Shown piece after piece: positions 1 through 4,438 of a stretch of DNA of 7,240 bases (its first letter is position 1; each line of letters starts with the position of its first letter). A program made the position numbers and the translations under genes. Source of the stretch: Saprospiraceae bacterium (GTDB lineage Bacteria > Bacteroidota > Bacteroidia > Chitinophagales > Saprospiraceae); assembly GCA_027009605.1 (NCBI GenBank), contig JALVCY010000624.1:1-7240 (forward strand), read 5' to 3'. The notes under the pieces were generated by a model that was not told where the DNA came from, ran no database searches, and worked only from the letters and a program-made list of their open reading frames with translations.

Positions 1-19
1 AGCTTGCCAAGAAAGAAAC

Positions 20-57
20 AAATCAGCGGGGAAAATCAGCGAGAATCTCCGGGAAAA
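20..57. repeat. Degenerate outlying copies of the TCTGCG/TCAGCG repeat
   Basis: Two or three diverged half-units (aatcagcgggg, aatcagcgag, aatctccggg) resemble the halves of the better conserved array that starts at 102. They suggest the array once extended further left or has been eroded. Seen directly in the sequence; no function can be assigned. Confidence 0.5.
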
Positions 58-101
58 GAATGTATTGAGCAGTGAGAGATGATGTCGCCAAGAATGAGCC
101 A

Positions 102-253
102 AAATCTGCGCACATCTGCGGGAAAATAAATCTGCGCACATCAGCGGGAATTAAATCTGCGCACATCTGCGGGAAAATAAATCTGCGTACATCTGCGGGA
201 ATCAAATCTGCGAAAACCAGCGGGAAAAAATCAGCCATAACCAGCAGAAAGAA
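102..253. repeat. Tandem array of 25-26 bp repeats (ATCTGCGCACATCTGCGGG type)
   Basis: Six contiguous units start at about 102, 128, 153, 179, 204 and 228. Units 1 and 3 are identical over 26 bp. Units 2 and 4 differ from them by only a few bases and are 25 bp long. Units 5 and 6 are progressively degenerate. Each unit is itself two similar halves (AAATCTGCG-cac and ATCTGCGGG-aaa), so the array looks built from a 12-13 bp ancestor. There are no unique spacers, so it is not CRISPR. An ORF runs through it on each strand, but the peptides are only the translated repeat. It lies 50 bp upstream of the miaB promoter. Similar TCTGCG-rich repeats seem to me common between genes in Bacteroidota, but that is recollection and was not searched. 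Confidence 0.85.
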
Positions 254-302
254 ATAATTGCCGATTCCCTGACAAAATGTCATTCAAATCCTAAAATTCC
301 TT

Positions 303-310
303 TATCTTTG
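303..310 (+). promoter_or_regulatory. Bacteroidota-type -7 promoter box upstream of miaB
   Basis: TATCTTTG matches the Bacteroidota primary-sigma -7 consensus TAnnTTTG exactly. Transcription would start at roughly 314-318, giving a leader of about 65 nt before the miaB ATG at 381. I find no good -33 TTG element at the usual 17-23 bp distance, so the promoter is supported by one box and by its position. Confidence 0.55.
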
Positions 311-324
311 CAGAAAAATTGAAT

Positions 325-363
325 GGTGGAGCCGGAATAGGCTGGGGACAGACCCTTTTCACC
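325..363 (+). promoter_or_regulatory. Possible folded leader of the miaB mRNA
   Basis: The leader can form two small hairpins, AGCC/GGCT (330-333 with 340-343) and GGG/CCC (345-347 with 353-355, loop acaga), enclosed by GGTG/CACC (325-328 with 360-363). The stems are only 3-4 bp, so stability is doubtful. It matches no riboswitch class I recognise. The embedded GGGGACAGACCC could instead be a remnant of a short palindromic repeat. Confidence 0.25.
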
Positions 364-380
364 AAGGAAAACAAGAGAAA

Positions 381-1808
381 ATGATTGATAGAAAGGACGT
401 CAAGGTGAAATTCAATAAAGAGATAGACGAAAAAATCCAAGGTACGCCACTGAAAAAAGTAAGCCTAGAACCCAAATCCAAAAAATTCTATATAGAATCT
501 TATGGGTGTGCGATGAATTTTAATGATTCTGAAATTGTCGCTTCGGTATTGGACACCATGGACTATGGTAATACCCAAAATATCGAAGAAGCCGATTTGA
601 TTTTGGTCAATACTTGCTCTATCCGGGAAAAGGCCGAAGAAACCATCCGCAAACGGTTGAAGTATTATGACCTGATTAAGCAAAAGAATCCGGATGTAAA
701 AGTAGGAGTTTTGGGCTGTATGGCCGAGCGGATGAAGGCTTCTTTGTTGGAAGAAGAAAAAATAGTGGATTTGGTAGCCGGGCCGGATGCTTATCGAGAC
801 TTGCCCAACCTGATTCCTGCCATAGAAGGTGGCGAAAAGGGGGTTAATGTCTTCTTGTCCAGAGTAGAAACTTACGATGACATTATGCCTTCCCGGTTGG
901 ATCAGAATGGCATCTCCAGCTTTATTTCGATTATGCGCGGATGCGACAATATGTGCACATTTTGCGTCGTGCCCTTTACACGGGGAAGAGAGCGGAGTCG
1001 AGAGCCTTATTCCATTTTAGCGGAAGCGGAAGATTTGTTTAACAAAGGATACCGGGATGTTACCTTGCTCGGGCAAAATGTAGATTCGTATCATTGGGTC
1101 AATCCGGAGACCAAAGAAGAAATGACTTTTGCTCAATTGTTGGTATTAGTTGCCGGAGTACATCCGGATTTGAGAGTTCGTTTTTCGACTTCGCATCCCA
1201 AGGATATTACGGATGAAGTCTTATATGCGATCCGGGATCATGAAAATATTTGCAAGTATATTCATTTGCCTTTGCAGGCCGGTAATTCTCGAATATTAGA
1301 ATTAATGAATAGAACCTACGACCAAGAGTGGTATCTGAATAAAGTCAAAAGAATTTATGATATTATTCCGGATTGTGCCATCTCTTCGGATATGATGACC
1401 GGCTTTTGTAGCGAGACAGAAGAAGAGCATAAAGAGACCTTATACGTGATGGAACAAGCCCAGTATTCGATGGCCTATATGTTTGCTTATTCCGAAAGGC
1501 CGGGGACGCCTGCACAAAAAAGATTAGAAGACGATGTGCCGGAAGACGTAAAGAAAAAAAGATTAAATGAAATCATACGCCTTCAAAATCAAATTTCCTA
1601 TGCCCATAATCAAAGGGATATTGGCAAAGTATTCAAGGTGTTGATAGAAGGCGATTCCAAACGCTCAAAAGATGATTTTAAAGGCCGGACTTCTCAAAAC
1701 AAAGTGGTGAATTTTCCGAAAGGCAAATCCACCTTGCAAAAAGGAGATTATGTCAATGTCCGGATTTTGAGTGGTACCAGTGCCAGCCTTCGGGGCGAGA
1801 TTGTTTAA
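381..1808 (+). CDS. miaB: tRNA-2-methylthio-N6-dimethylallyladenosine synthase MiaB
   Basis: A radical-SAM methylthiotransferase, 475 aa, that converts i6A to ms2i6A at position 37 of tRNAs reading UNN codons, acting in the cytoplasm. Domains in order: an N-terminal UPF0004 domain (about 35-150) with the three auxiliary-cluster cysteines C43 (ESYGCAMN), C79 (NTCSIRE) and C113 (LGCMAER); a radical-SAM core (about 175-405) with CxxxCxxC at C188/C192/C195; and a C-terminal TRAM domain (about 415-475) for tRNA binding. Family blocks LGQNVDSY, STSHPKD, HLPLQAGN and GFCSETEEE are all present. The ESYGCAMN and LGQNV signatures favour MiaB over RimO or MtaB. The length is normal for Bacteroidota, with a ~35-residue charged N-terminal extension. 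ATG at 381 follows an A-rich stretch (aagagaaa), as is usual where Shine-Dalgarno sites are weak. It is the first gene of an operon with the sigma-54 activator 15 bp downstream. No lesions seen. Confidence 0.97.
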   Translation: MIDRKDVKVKFNKEIDEKIQGTPLKKVSLEPKSKKFYIESYGCAMNFNDSEIVASVLDTMDYGNTQNIEEADLILVNTCSIREKAEETIRKRLKYYDLIKQKNPDVKVGVLGCMAERMKASLLEEEKIVDLVAGPDAYRDLPNLIPAIEGGEKGVNVFLSRVETYDDIMPSRLDQNGISSFISIMRGCDNMCTFCVVPFTRGRERSREPYSILAEAEDLFNKGYRDVTLLGQNVDSYHWVNPETKEEMTFAQLLVLVAGVHPDLRVRFSTSHPKDITDEVLYAIRDHENICKYIHLPLQAGNSRILELMNRTYDQEWYLNKVKRIYDIIPDCAISSDMMTGFCSETEEEHKETLYVMEQAQYSMAYMFAYSERPGTPAQKRLEDDVPEDVKKKRLNEIIRLQNQISYAHNQRDIGKVFKVLIEGDSKRSKDDFKGRTSQNKVVNFPKGKSTLQKGDYVNVRILSGTSASLRGEIV

Positions 1809-1823
1809 CATAAGTAACTGATA

Positions 1824-3104
1824 ATGAACATACAAGAGATAAAAAGACGGTTTGGGATTGTCGGTCAGTCCAAGCTGCTGGATCAAGCGCTGGGGACGGC
1901 TTTGAGGGTGGCCAATACCGATTTGACCGTATTGATAAGTGGAGAAAGTGGGGTCGGAAAAGAAGTTTTTTCTAGGGTCATTCATGCCATGAGTTCGCGA
2001 AAGCACCACCCATTTATTGCGGTGAATTGTGGCGCCATCCCGGTTGGGACTATCAATTCGGAATTGTTTGGTCATGATAAAGGCGCTTTTACGGGGGCGA
2101 CAGCAGACCGGAAAGGTTATTTTGAGACAGTGGATAACGGGACGATTTTTTTGGATGAGATATCTGAAATGCCTTTGGATACGCAGTCTTATTTGTTACG
2201 GGTTTTGGAGAGTGGCGAATTTTTGCGCGTCGGCTCTTCGGTGGTGAGAAAAACGAATGTCCGGGTGATTGCTGCTTCCAATTTGGATTTGGAAAAACAA
2301 GTGAATCAGGGTAAGTTTAGACAGGATTTGTATTACCGTTTGAATACCGTGCCGATTCATGTGCCTTCCTTGAAAGAACGACGGGAGGACATCATTATCT
2401 TGTTTAAGAAGTTTGCCATGGATTTTGGCGATAAGTATCGCACAGACCCTATCGAATTAGATCCGGATGCCGAACAATTATTGATTGGTTATTCTTGGCC
2501 CGGCAATATCCGGGAATTGAAGAATTTGGCCGAACAATTATCTGTCCTTTCGGAAAAAAGAATCATAACTGCGGATGAATTAGTGGAGGTAAAACCCAAG
2601 ATTGTACAAAAAAATCTACCTTCCATTATGAGTCCTGCGGATAGTTCTATGCATGAGCGTGAGTTGCTTTATAAGGTTTTATTTGATTTGCAGAAAGATA
2701 TGTCCGGCTTGAAAAAATTGGTCTTTGAATTGGTCAAATCCAATAACTTGCGTATGCCTGAAACCGAACGAACCAATCTGTTGGTAGAATCCACACCACC
2801 TAGTGTGGTTAATTCTCCGGTATCCGTTTATACAGCTCCGGAGCATGACTTGGTGGTGCCCACCGGTGAAGATGATTGGCTTCCGCAAAATGATACCAAA
2901 CCCACTGTTGTAGATGCCGCAATGAAAGCACATTATCAACAAGCGGAAGTGGTAGAAGAATCACTTTCTTTGGAACAAATGGAAAAGGAGTTTATCCGGA
3001 AAGCGTTGGACAAGCATAAGGGACGGAGAAAGGATGCGGCCAAGGATTTGGGGATTTCGGAGCGGACGCTTTATCGGAAGATTAAACAGTATGGGCTGGA
3101 GTAG
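1824..3104 (+). CDS. Sigma-54-dependent transcriptional activator without sensor domain (AAA+ and Fis HTH)
   Basis: A bacterial enhancer-binding protein, 426 aa, that would use ATP hydrolysis to remodel RpoN-RNA polymerase at -24/-12 promoters. Visible elements: Walker A GESGVGKE (40-47), the sigma-54 contact loop GAFTGA intact (87-92), Walker B GTIFLDE (106-112), the arginine-finger region FRQDLYYRLN (165-174), sensor II SWPGNIREL (224-232), a poorly conserved linker (about 262-380), and a C-terminal Fis-type helix-turn-helix (about 385-426, GRRKDAAKDLGISERTLYR). Only about 15 residues precede the AAA+ domain, so there is no receiver, PAS or GAF input. Activity is presumably set by expression level, by a partner, or through the linker. 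ATG at 1824 lies 15 bp after the miaB stop, so the genes are probably co-transcribed. From memory, this pairing recurs in Bacteroidota, often followed by lptE and secG, which are absent here. No target -24/-12 promoter was found in the gaps of this window. The stop codon abuts a 9-bp repeat array. Confidence 0.93.
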   Translation: MNIQEIKRRFGIVGQSKLLDQALGTALRVANTDLTVLISGESGVGKEVFSRVIHAMSSRKHHPFIAVNCGAIPVGTINSELFGHDKGAFTGATADRKGYFETVDNGTIFLDEISEMPLDTQSYLLRVLESGEFLRVGSSVVRKTNVRVIAASNLDLEKQVNQGKFRQDLYYRLNTVPIHVPSLKERREDIIILFKKFAMDFGDKYRTDPIELDPDAEQLLIGYSWPGNIRELKNLAEQLSVLSEKRIITADELVEVKPKIVQKNLPSIMSPADSSMHERELLYKVLFDLQKDMSGLKKLVFELVKSNNLRMPETERTNLLVESTPPSVVNSPVSVYTAPEHDLVVPTGEDDWLPQNDTKPTVVDAAMKAHYQQAEVVEESLSLEQMEKEFIRKALDKHKGRRKDAAKDLGISERTLYRKIKQYGLE

Positions 3105-3113
3105 GTGGAGGAA

Positions 3114-3220
3114 GTTGATTCGCTTCGCTGAGTTGAGAAAGTTGAAGAAGTTGAAGAAGTTGAAGAAGTTGAAGAAGTTGAAGAAGTTGAAGAAGTTGAT
3201 TCGCTTCGCTAGTTGAGAGA
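3114..3220. repeat. 9-bp microsatellite (gttgaagaa) with gttgattcgcttcgct borders
   Basis: Six perfect gttgaagaa copies fill 3141-3194, preceded by the variant gttgagaaa (3132-3140). Each side is bordered by gttgattcgcttcgct followed by (g)agttgaga (3114-3137 and 3195-3220). The array begins 10 bp after the stop of the sigma-54 activator and is in phase with its reading frame, where it would read Val-Glu-Glu. The frame is closed by the gene's own TAG and by a TGA at 3129-3131. A peptide of repeated Leu-Lys-Lys in another frame has no independent support as a gene. Confidence 0.9.
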
Positions 3221-3289
3221 TATGGGTATTTGTTTGGGATTTTTACTTCATTATTCGACATTTGGGGTTCTACATTCGATATTCTGCTA

Positions 3290-3354
3290 GTTGAGAAAGT
3301 TGAAGAAGTTGATTCGCTTCGCTAGTTGAGAGATTTGGATTTATGATTGGGATT
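3290..3354. repeat. Second, shorter copy of the gttgaagaa repeat unit
   Basis: gttgagaaa, one gttgaagaa, then gttgattcgcttcgcta and gttgagaga repeat the end of the first array exactly 113 bp downstream. The similarity continues into the flank (first copy: gagagatatgg...ttgggattttt; second copy: gagagatttgg...ttgggatttta). This indicates a segmental tandem duplication that differs mainly in 9-bp copy number. The ~70 bp between the copies also contains two similar words, attcgacatt and attcgatatt. Confidence 0.8.
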
Positions 3355-3452
3355 TTACTAGTAGGTGGGAACAATTTAGTGTGTATTGATGTTATAGTAG
3401 ATGGAATCGGGGATGGAATAATCTAGCCGATTTGTACAGTGGTACGTCCAAA
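3334..3452. other. Gene-free stretch before ssrA
   Basis: Apart from the tail of the duplicated repeat (to about 3354), I see no coding potential. The ssrA promoter should lie here or in the repeats, but I find no convincing TAnnTTTG box at a suitable distance from the mature 5' end at 3453. Processing by RNase P makes the transcription start hard to infer. There is no lptE-like gene or fragment. Confidence 0.5.
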
Positions 3453-3824
3453 GGGGCTGACTGGTATTGACAGGAAAGAAAGTCGCTTAATAAGCATGCC
3501 AGAGCACGTAAGTTCACTCTGTAAAAAATGACTTGCAAAACCTTAATTGGCAACTACAATGTAGCCATGGCTGCCTAATCTGGATAGATTAGAAAGCCTC
3601 TAGGCCTTACGCTTGATACCTGATACACAGCGTGACGCTTATCAAAAAAACTCAGGAGTAGGGGACAGAAGGGCTTCGAGCTGTTTCCCCGAAATTCAGA
3701 AGATAAGGAGAGCTGCCGCTTGTTTTCGTGCTTGCAGCTTTCTCGAAAACTCGAACGAAAACTAAGCATGTAGAAAGTTCTGTGACGCTTTGTCTGGACG
3801 AGGGTTCGACTCCCTCCAGCTCCA
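3453..3824 (+). ncRNA. ssrA: Transfer-messenger RNA (tmRNA, ssrA)
   Basis: tmRNA rescues stalled ribosomes by acting first as an alanyl-tRNA and then as a template for a degradation tag. The acceptor stem is GGGGCTG (3453-3459) with CAGCTCC (3817-3823, one G-U pair) and discriminator A3824. CCA is not encoded (the next bases are CTT), so it must be added enzymatically. The T arm is perfect: GAGGG (3800-3804), TTCGACT, CCCTC (3812-3816). The tag ORF at 3549-3578 reads GNYNVAMAA-stop. The resume codon GGC is preceded by TAATT, comparable to the TAGTC before the E. coli resume codon. The TAA sits in a perfect stem, CTAATC/GATTAG (3575-3580 with 3587-3592), as helix 5 normally does. Other landmarks are AAGCATG near both ends of the molecule and a GGGGACAG/CTGTTTCCCC hairpin in the pseudoknot region (3661-3690). 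The length of 372 nt is normal and it is a one-piece tmRNA. Short ORFs crossing it on the minus strand are shadows. Confidence 0.96.
3549..3578 (+). other. tmRNA proteolysis-tag reading frame (GNYNVAMAA)
   Basis: The codons are GGC AAC TAC AAT GTA GCC ATG GCT GCC TAA. A nine-residue tag starting with Gly and ending in (A)MAA fits Bacteroidota tags as I remember them (for example GEESYAMAA in Cytophaga). The acidic residue at position 2 and the usual Tyr at position 5 are replaced by Asn and Val. The MAA end should still be recognised by ClpXP-type proteases; that is inference. Confidence 0.88.
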
Positions 3825-3831
3825 CTTTTTT
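3797..3831 (+). terminator. T-run directly after the tmRNA 3' end, probable intrinsic terminator
   Basis: The strong GC-rich T arm and acceptor strand end at 3824 and are followed within one base by six T residues (3826-3831). A tRNA-like stem plus T-run could serve as terminator. The GCC-TTC-GGC mini-hairpin just downstream (3832-3840) and the palindromes beyond it could provide backup. Confidence 0.45.
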
Positions 3832-3833
3832 GC

Positions 3834-3921
3834 CTTCGGCGTTCAATATGTGCTTCGCACGCCTGCCTGCTGCAGGCAGGTTCAATTGACTTCGGCGTCC
3901 GCCTGCGGCCGGCAGGTTCAA
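3834..3921. repeat. Three CTTCGGCG...TTCAA units, two carrying a CCTGCC/GGCAGG palindrome
   Basis: Unit 1 (3834-3846) is CTTCGGCG joined directly to TTCAA. Unit 2 (3853-3885) is CTTCGCACG, then a palindrome with 9-bp arms CCTGCCTGC/GCAGGCAGG (3862-3870 with 3872-3880, one-base centre), then TTCAA. Unit 3 (3890-3921) is CTTCGGCGTCCG, then CCTGC-ggccg-GCAGG (3902-3916), then TTCAA. Units 2 and 3 look like unit 1 with a palindrome set between the CG and the TTCAA. It lies just downstream of ssrA and is a REP-like intergenic repeat. Confidence 0.75.
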
Positions 3922-3955
3922 GGGGGCGCTCTCTTGGCTGTCTGTTCGTTGTACC

Positions 3956-3976
3956 GTTGAGTTGACTTCTAAAAGT
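3956..3976 (+). repeat. Motif copy A (TTGAGT...AAAAGT)
   Basis: This is the outermost left copy of a ~22-bp motif found four times in this gap. It matches the reverse complement of copy C at 18 of 21 positions. It starts 73 bp before copy B, which has the same orientation. Confidence 0.6.
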
Positions 3977-4020
3977 ATTTTGATGCAAAACTACCAATTT
4001 TTATTCTGTTTGGAGATTTT

Positions 4021-4050
4021 GTTCAATCGTTGAGTCTGCTCCGAAAAGTC
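4021..4050 (+). repeat. Left arm of 30-bp inverted repeat, containing motif copy B
   Basis: GTTCAAT followed by motif copy B (4029-4050, core TTGAGTCTGCTCCGAAAAG). It pairs with 4316-4345 at 27 of 30 positions. Such length and identity are unlikely by chance in a gap of this size. Confidence 0.85.
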
Positions 4051-4076
4051 TGCGCTGCTAGAAATTAAAGCGCAGA
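4049..4076. repeat. Perfect 8-bp hairpin TCTGCGCT/AGCGCAGA
   Basis: Arms 4049-4056 and 4069-4076 are perfectly complementary with a 12-nt loop, directly inside the left arm of the 30-bp inverted repeat. On the plus strand it is followed by an A-rich run (acaaaaaatt). Read on the minus strand it is preceded by a T-rich tract rather than followed by one, so it is not an obvious terminator for tamB. Confidence 0.65.
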
Positions 4077-4113
4077 ACAAAAAATTATTTTGCTACGATG
4101 CATAGTGCAGCGT

Positions 4114-4241
4114 GGTGTCGCTCCTACGGAGCTAGATTCCTACTATTTTAGTCTTTTACAAAGATATCGCCCCGCCGGGGCTTTCAGGGCTGAGCATCCC
4201 GGCTGTGTTCTCTATGTTGTCAGCCCTGTAGGGGCGACACC
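4114..4241. repeat. Three REP-like hairpins inside nested inverted repeats
   Basis: Hairpin 1 is GCTCC-TAC-GGAGC (4120-4132), hairpin 2 is GCCCC-GCC-GGGGC (4169-4181) and hairpin 3 is GCCCT-GTA-GGGGC (4223-4235). Hairpins 1 and 3 belong to 19-bp inverted copies beginning GGTGTCGC (4114-4132 with 4223-4241, 16/19). Hairpin 2 is a diverged copy in the orientation of hairpin 1, preceded by GATATCGC. AGGGCTGA (4186-4193) and TCAGCCCT (4220-4227) form a perfect 8-bp stem that would compete with hairpin 3. Similar GTCGCCCCTACGGGGC words are, as I remember them, scattered through Bacteroidota genomes. Confidence 0.75.
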
Positions 4242-4315
4242 TTGTCTCGGTCGTACTAGTTATCATAAAGAATCCAAATAAAATTTTGTGGGCTCAGGAG
4301 CAAACCACTGCATCC

Positions 4316-4345
4316 GACTTTTCGGAGTAAACTCAACAATTGAAC
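4316..4345 (-). repeat. Right arm of 30-bp inverted repeat, containing motif copy C
   Basis: The inverse of 4021-4050 (27/30). Motif copy C occupies 4316-4337 and is followed by the TTGAAC that mirrors the GTTCAA of the left arm. Its continuation cagaat also has a counterpart (attctg) on the left, displaced by about 13 bp. Confidence 0.85.
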
Positions 4346-4403
4346 AGAATGCCTGCATCCCGAATATCGTATTTAGCAACTGTTCCAACGATTTCAAAAT
4401 ATA

Positions 4404-4425
4404 GACTTTTGGGAGCGGACTCACC
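4404..4425 (-). repeat. Motif copy D, adjacent to the tamB stop
   Basis: The fourth copy of the motif (GACTTTTGGGAGCGGACTCA) has the same orientation as copy C, starts 88 bp from it, and matches copy B inverted at 19 of 22 positions. It ends 13 bp from the tamB stop codon, so it lies in the 3' untranslated region of that gene. Confidence 0.7.
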
Positions 4426-4438
4426 GCAGTGCCGGAAT

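Larger units (their letters stand above)
4021..4345. mobile_element. MITE-like or REP-like composite element (putative, non-coding)
   Basis: A 325-bp non-coding segment is bounded by 30-bp imperfect inverted repeats (27/30) and contains a further inverted pair (4114-4132 with 4223-4241, 16/19) plus several hairpins. Terminal inverted repeats without a transposase suggest a MITE or the footprint of REP-associated (RAYT) activity. I see no clean target-site duplication: the flanks are ttttt-side gagatttt on the left and agaatgcc on the right. Further motif copies A and D lie outside the ends, so the true boundaries could be 3956 and 4425. A structured RNA is an alternative. The class is inferred; the repeats are seen. 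Confidence 0.45.
3825..4438. other. Gene-free, repeat-dense gap between convergent ssrA and tamB
   Basis: About 610 bp hold no credible protein gene. Short ORFs here (for example plus strand 4090-4281 and minus strand 3575-3997) run through hairpins or the tmRNA, have no recognisable domain, and are explained by the repeats. The content is palindromic repeats at 3834-3921 and the composite inverted-repeat structure at 3956-4425. Both flanking genes are transcribed into this gap, a typical site for REP-like elements. Confidence 0.75.

Noticed and set aside
102..228. Possible CRISPR array (regular ~25-bp periodicity)
   Set aside because: Units are contiguous with no unique spacers, the halves are self-similar, and no cas genes are present.
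23..283. Small ORFs on both strands through the upstream repeat array (61 and 86 aa)
   Set aside because: Their sequence is the translated repeat only; no start context, domain or independent coding signal.
3034..3216. 60-aa plus-strand ORF with a Leu-Lys-Lys repeat tail
   Set aside because: It begins inside the sigma-54 activator in another frame and is an out-of-frame reading of the HTH and the 9-bp microsatellite.
3433..3446. GTAC-agtg-GTAC palindrome just upstream of ssrA as an operator
   Set aside because: Only 4-bp arms and no matching promoter box; expected by chance too often to call.
3575..3997. Minus-strand ORFs of 140 and 89 aa
   Set aside because: They lie antisense to the 3' two-thirds of the tmRNA and its downstream palindromes; the tmRNA structure explains the sequence fully.
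4090..4281. 63-aa plus-strand ORF in the gap
   Set aside because: It runs through the nested REP-like hairpins, has no ribosome-binding context and no recognisable domain.
4418..4438. Intrinsic terminator for tamB on the minus strand
   Set aside because: Only a weak CAC/GTG stem follows the stop and there is no T-run after it; the motif copy D there is not self-complementary.
300..4438. Sigma-54 -24/-12 promoter in the intergenic regions, as a target of the local activator
   Set aside because: I looked for GG-N10-GC with a TTGC half in the gaps and found no convincing match by eye; a weight-matrix scan would be decisive.
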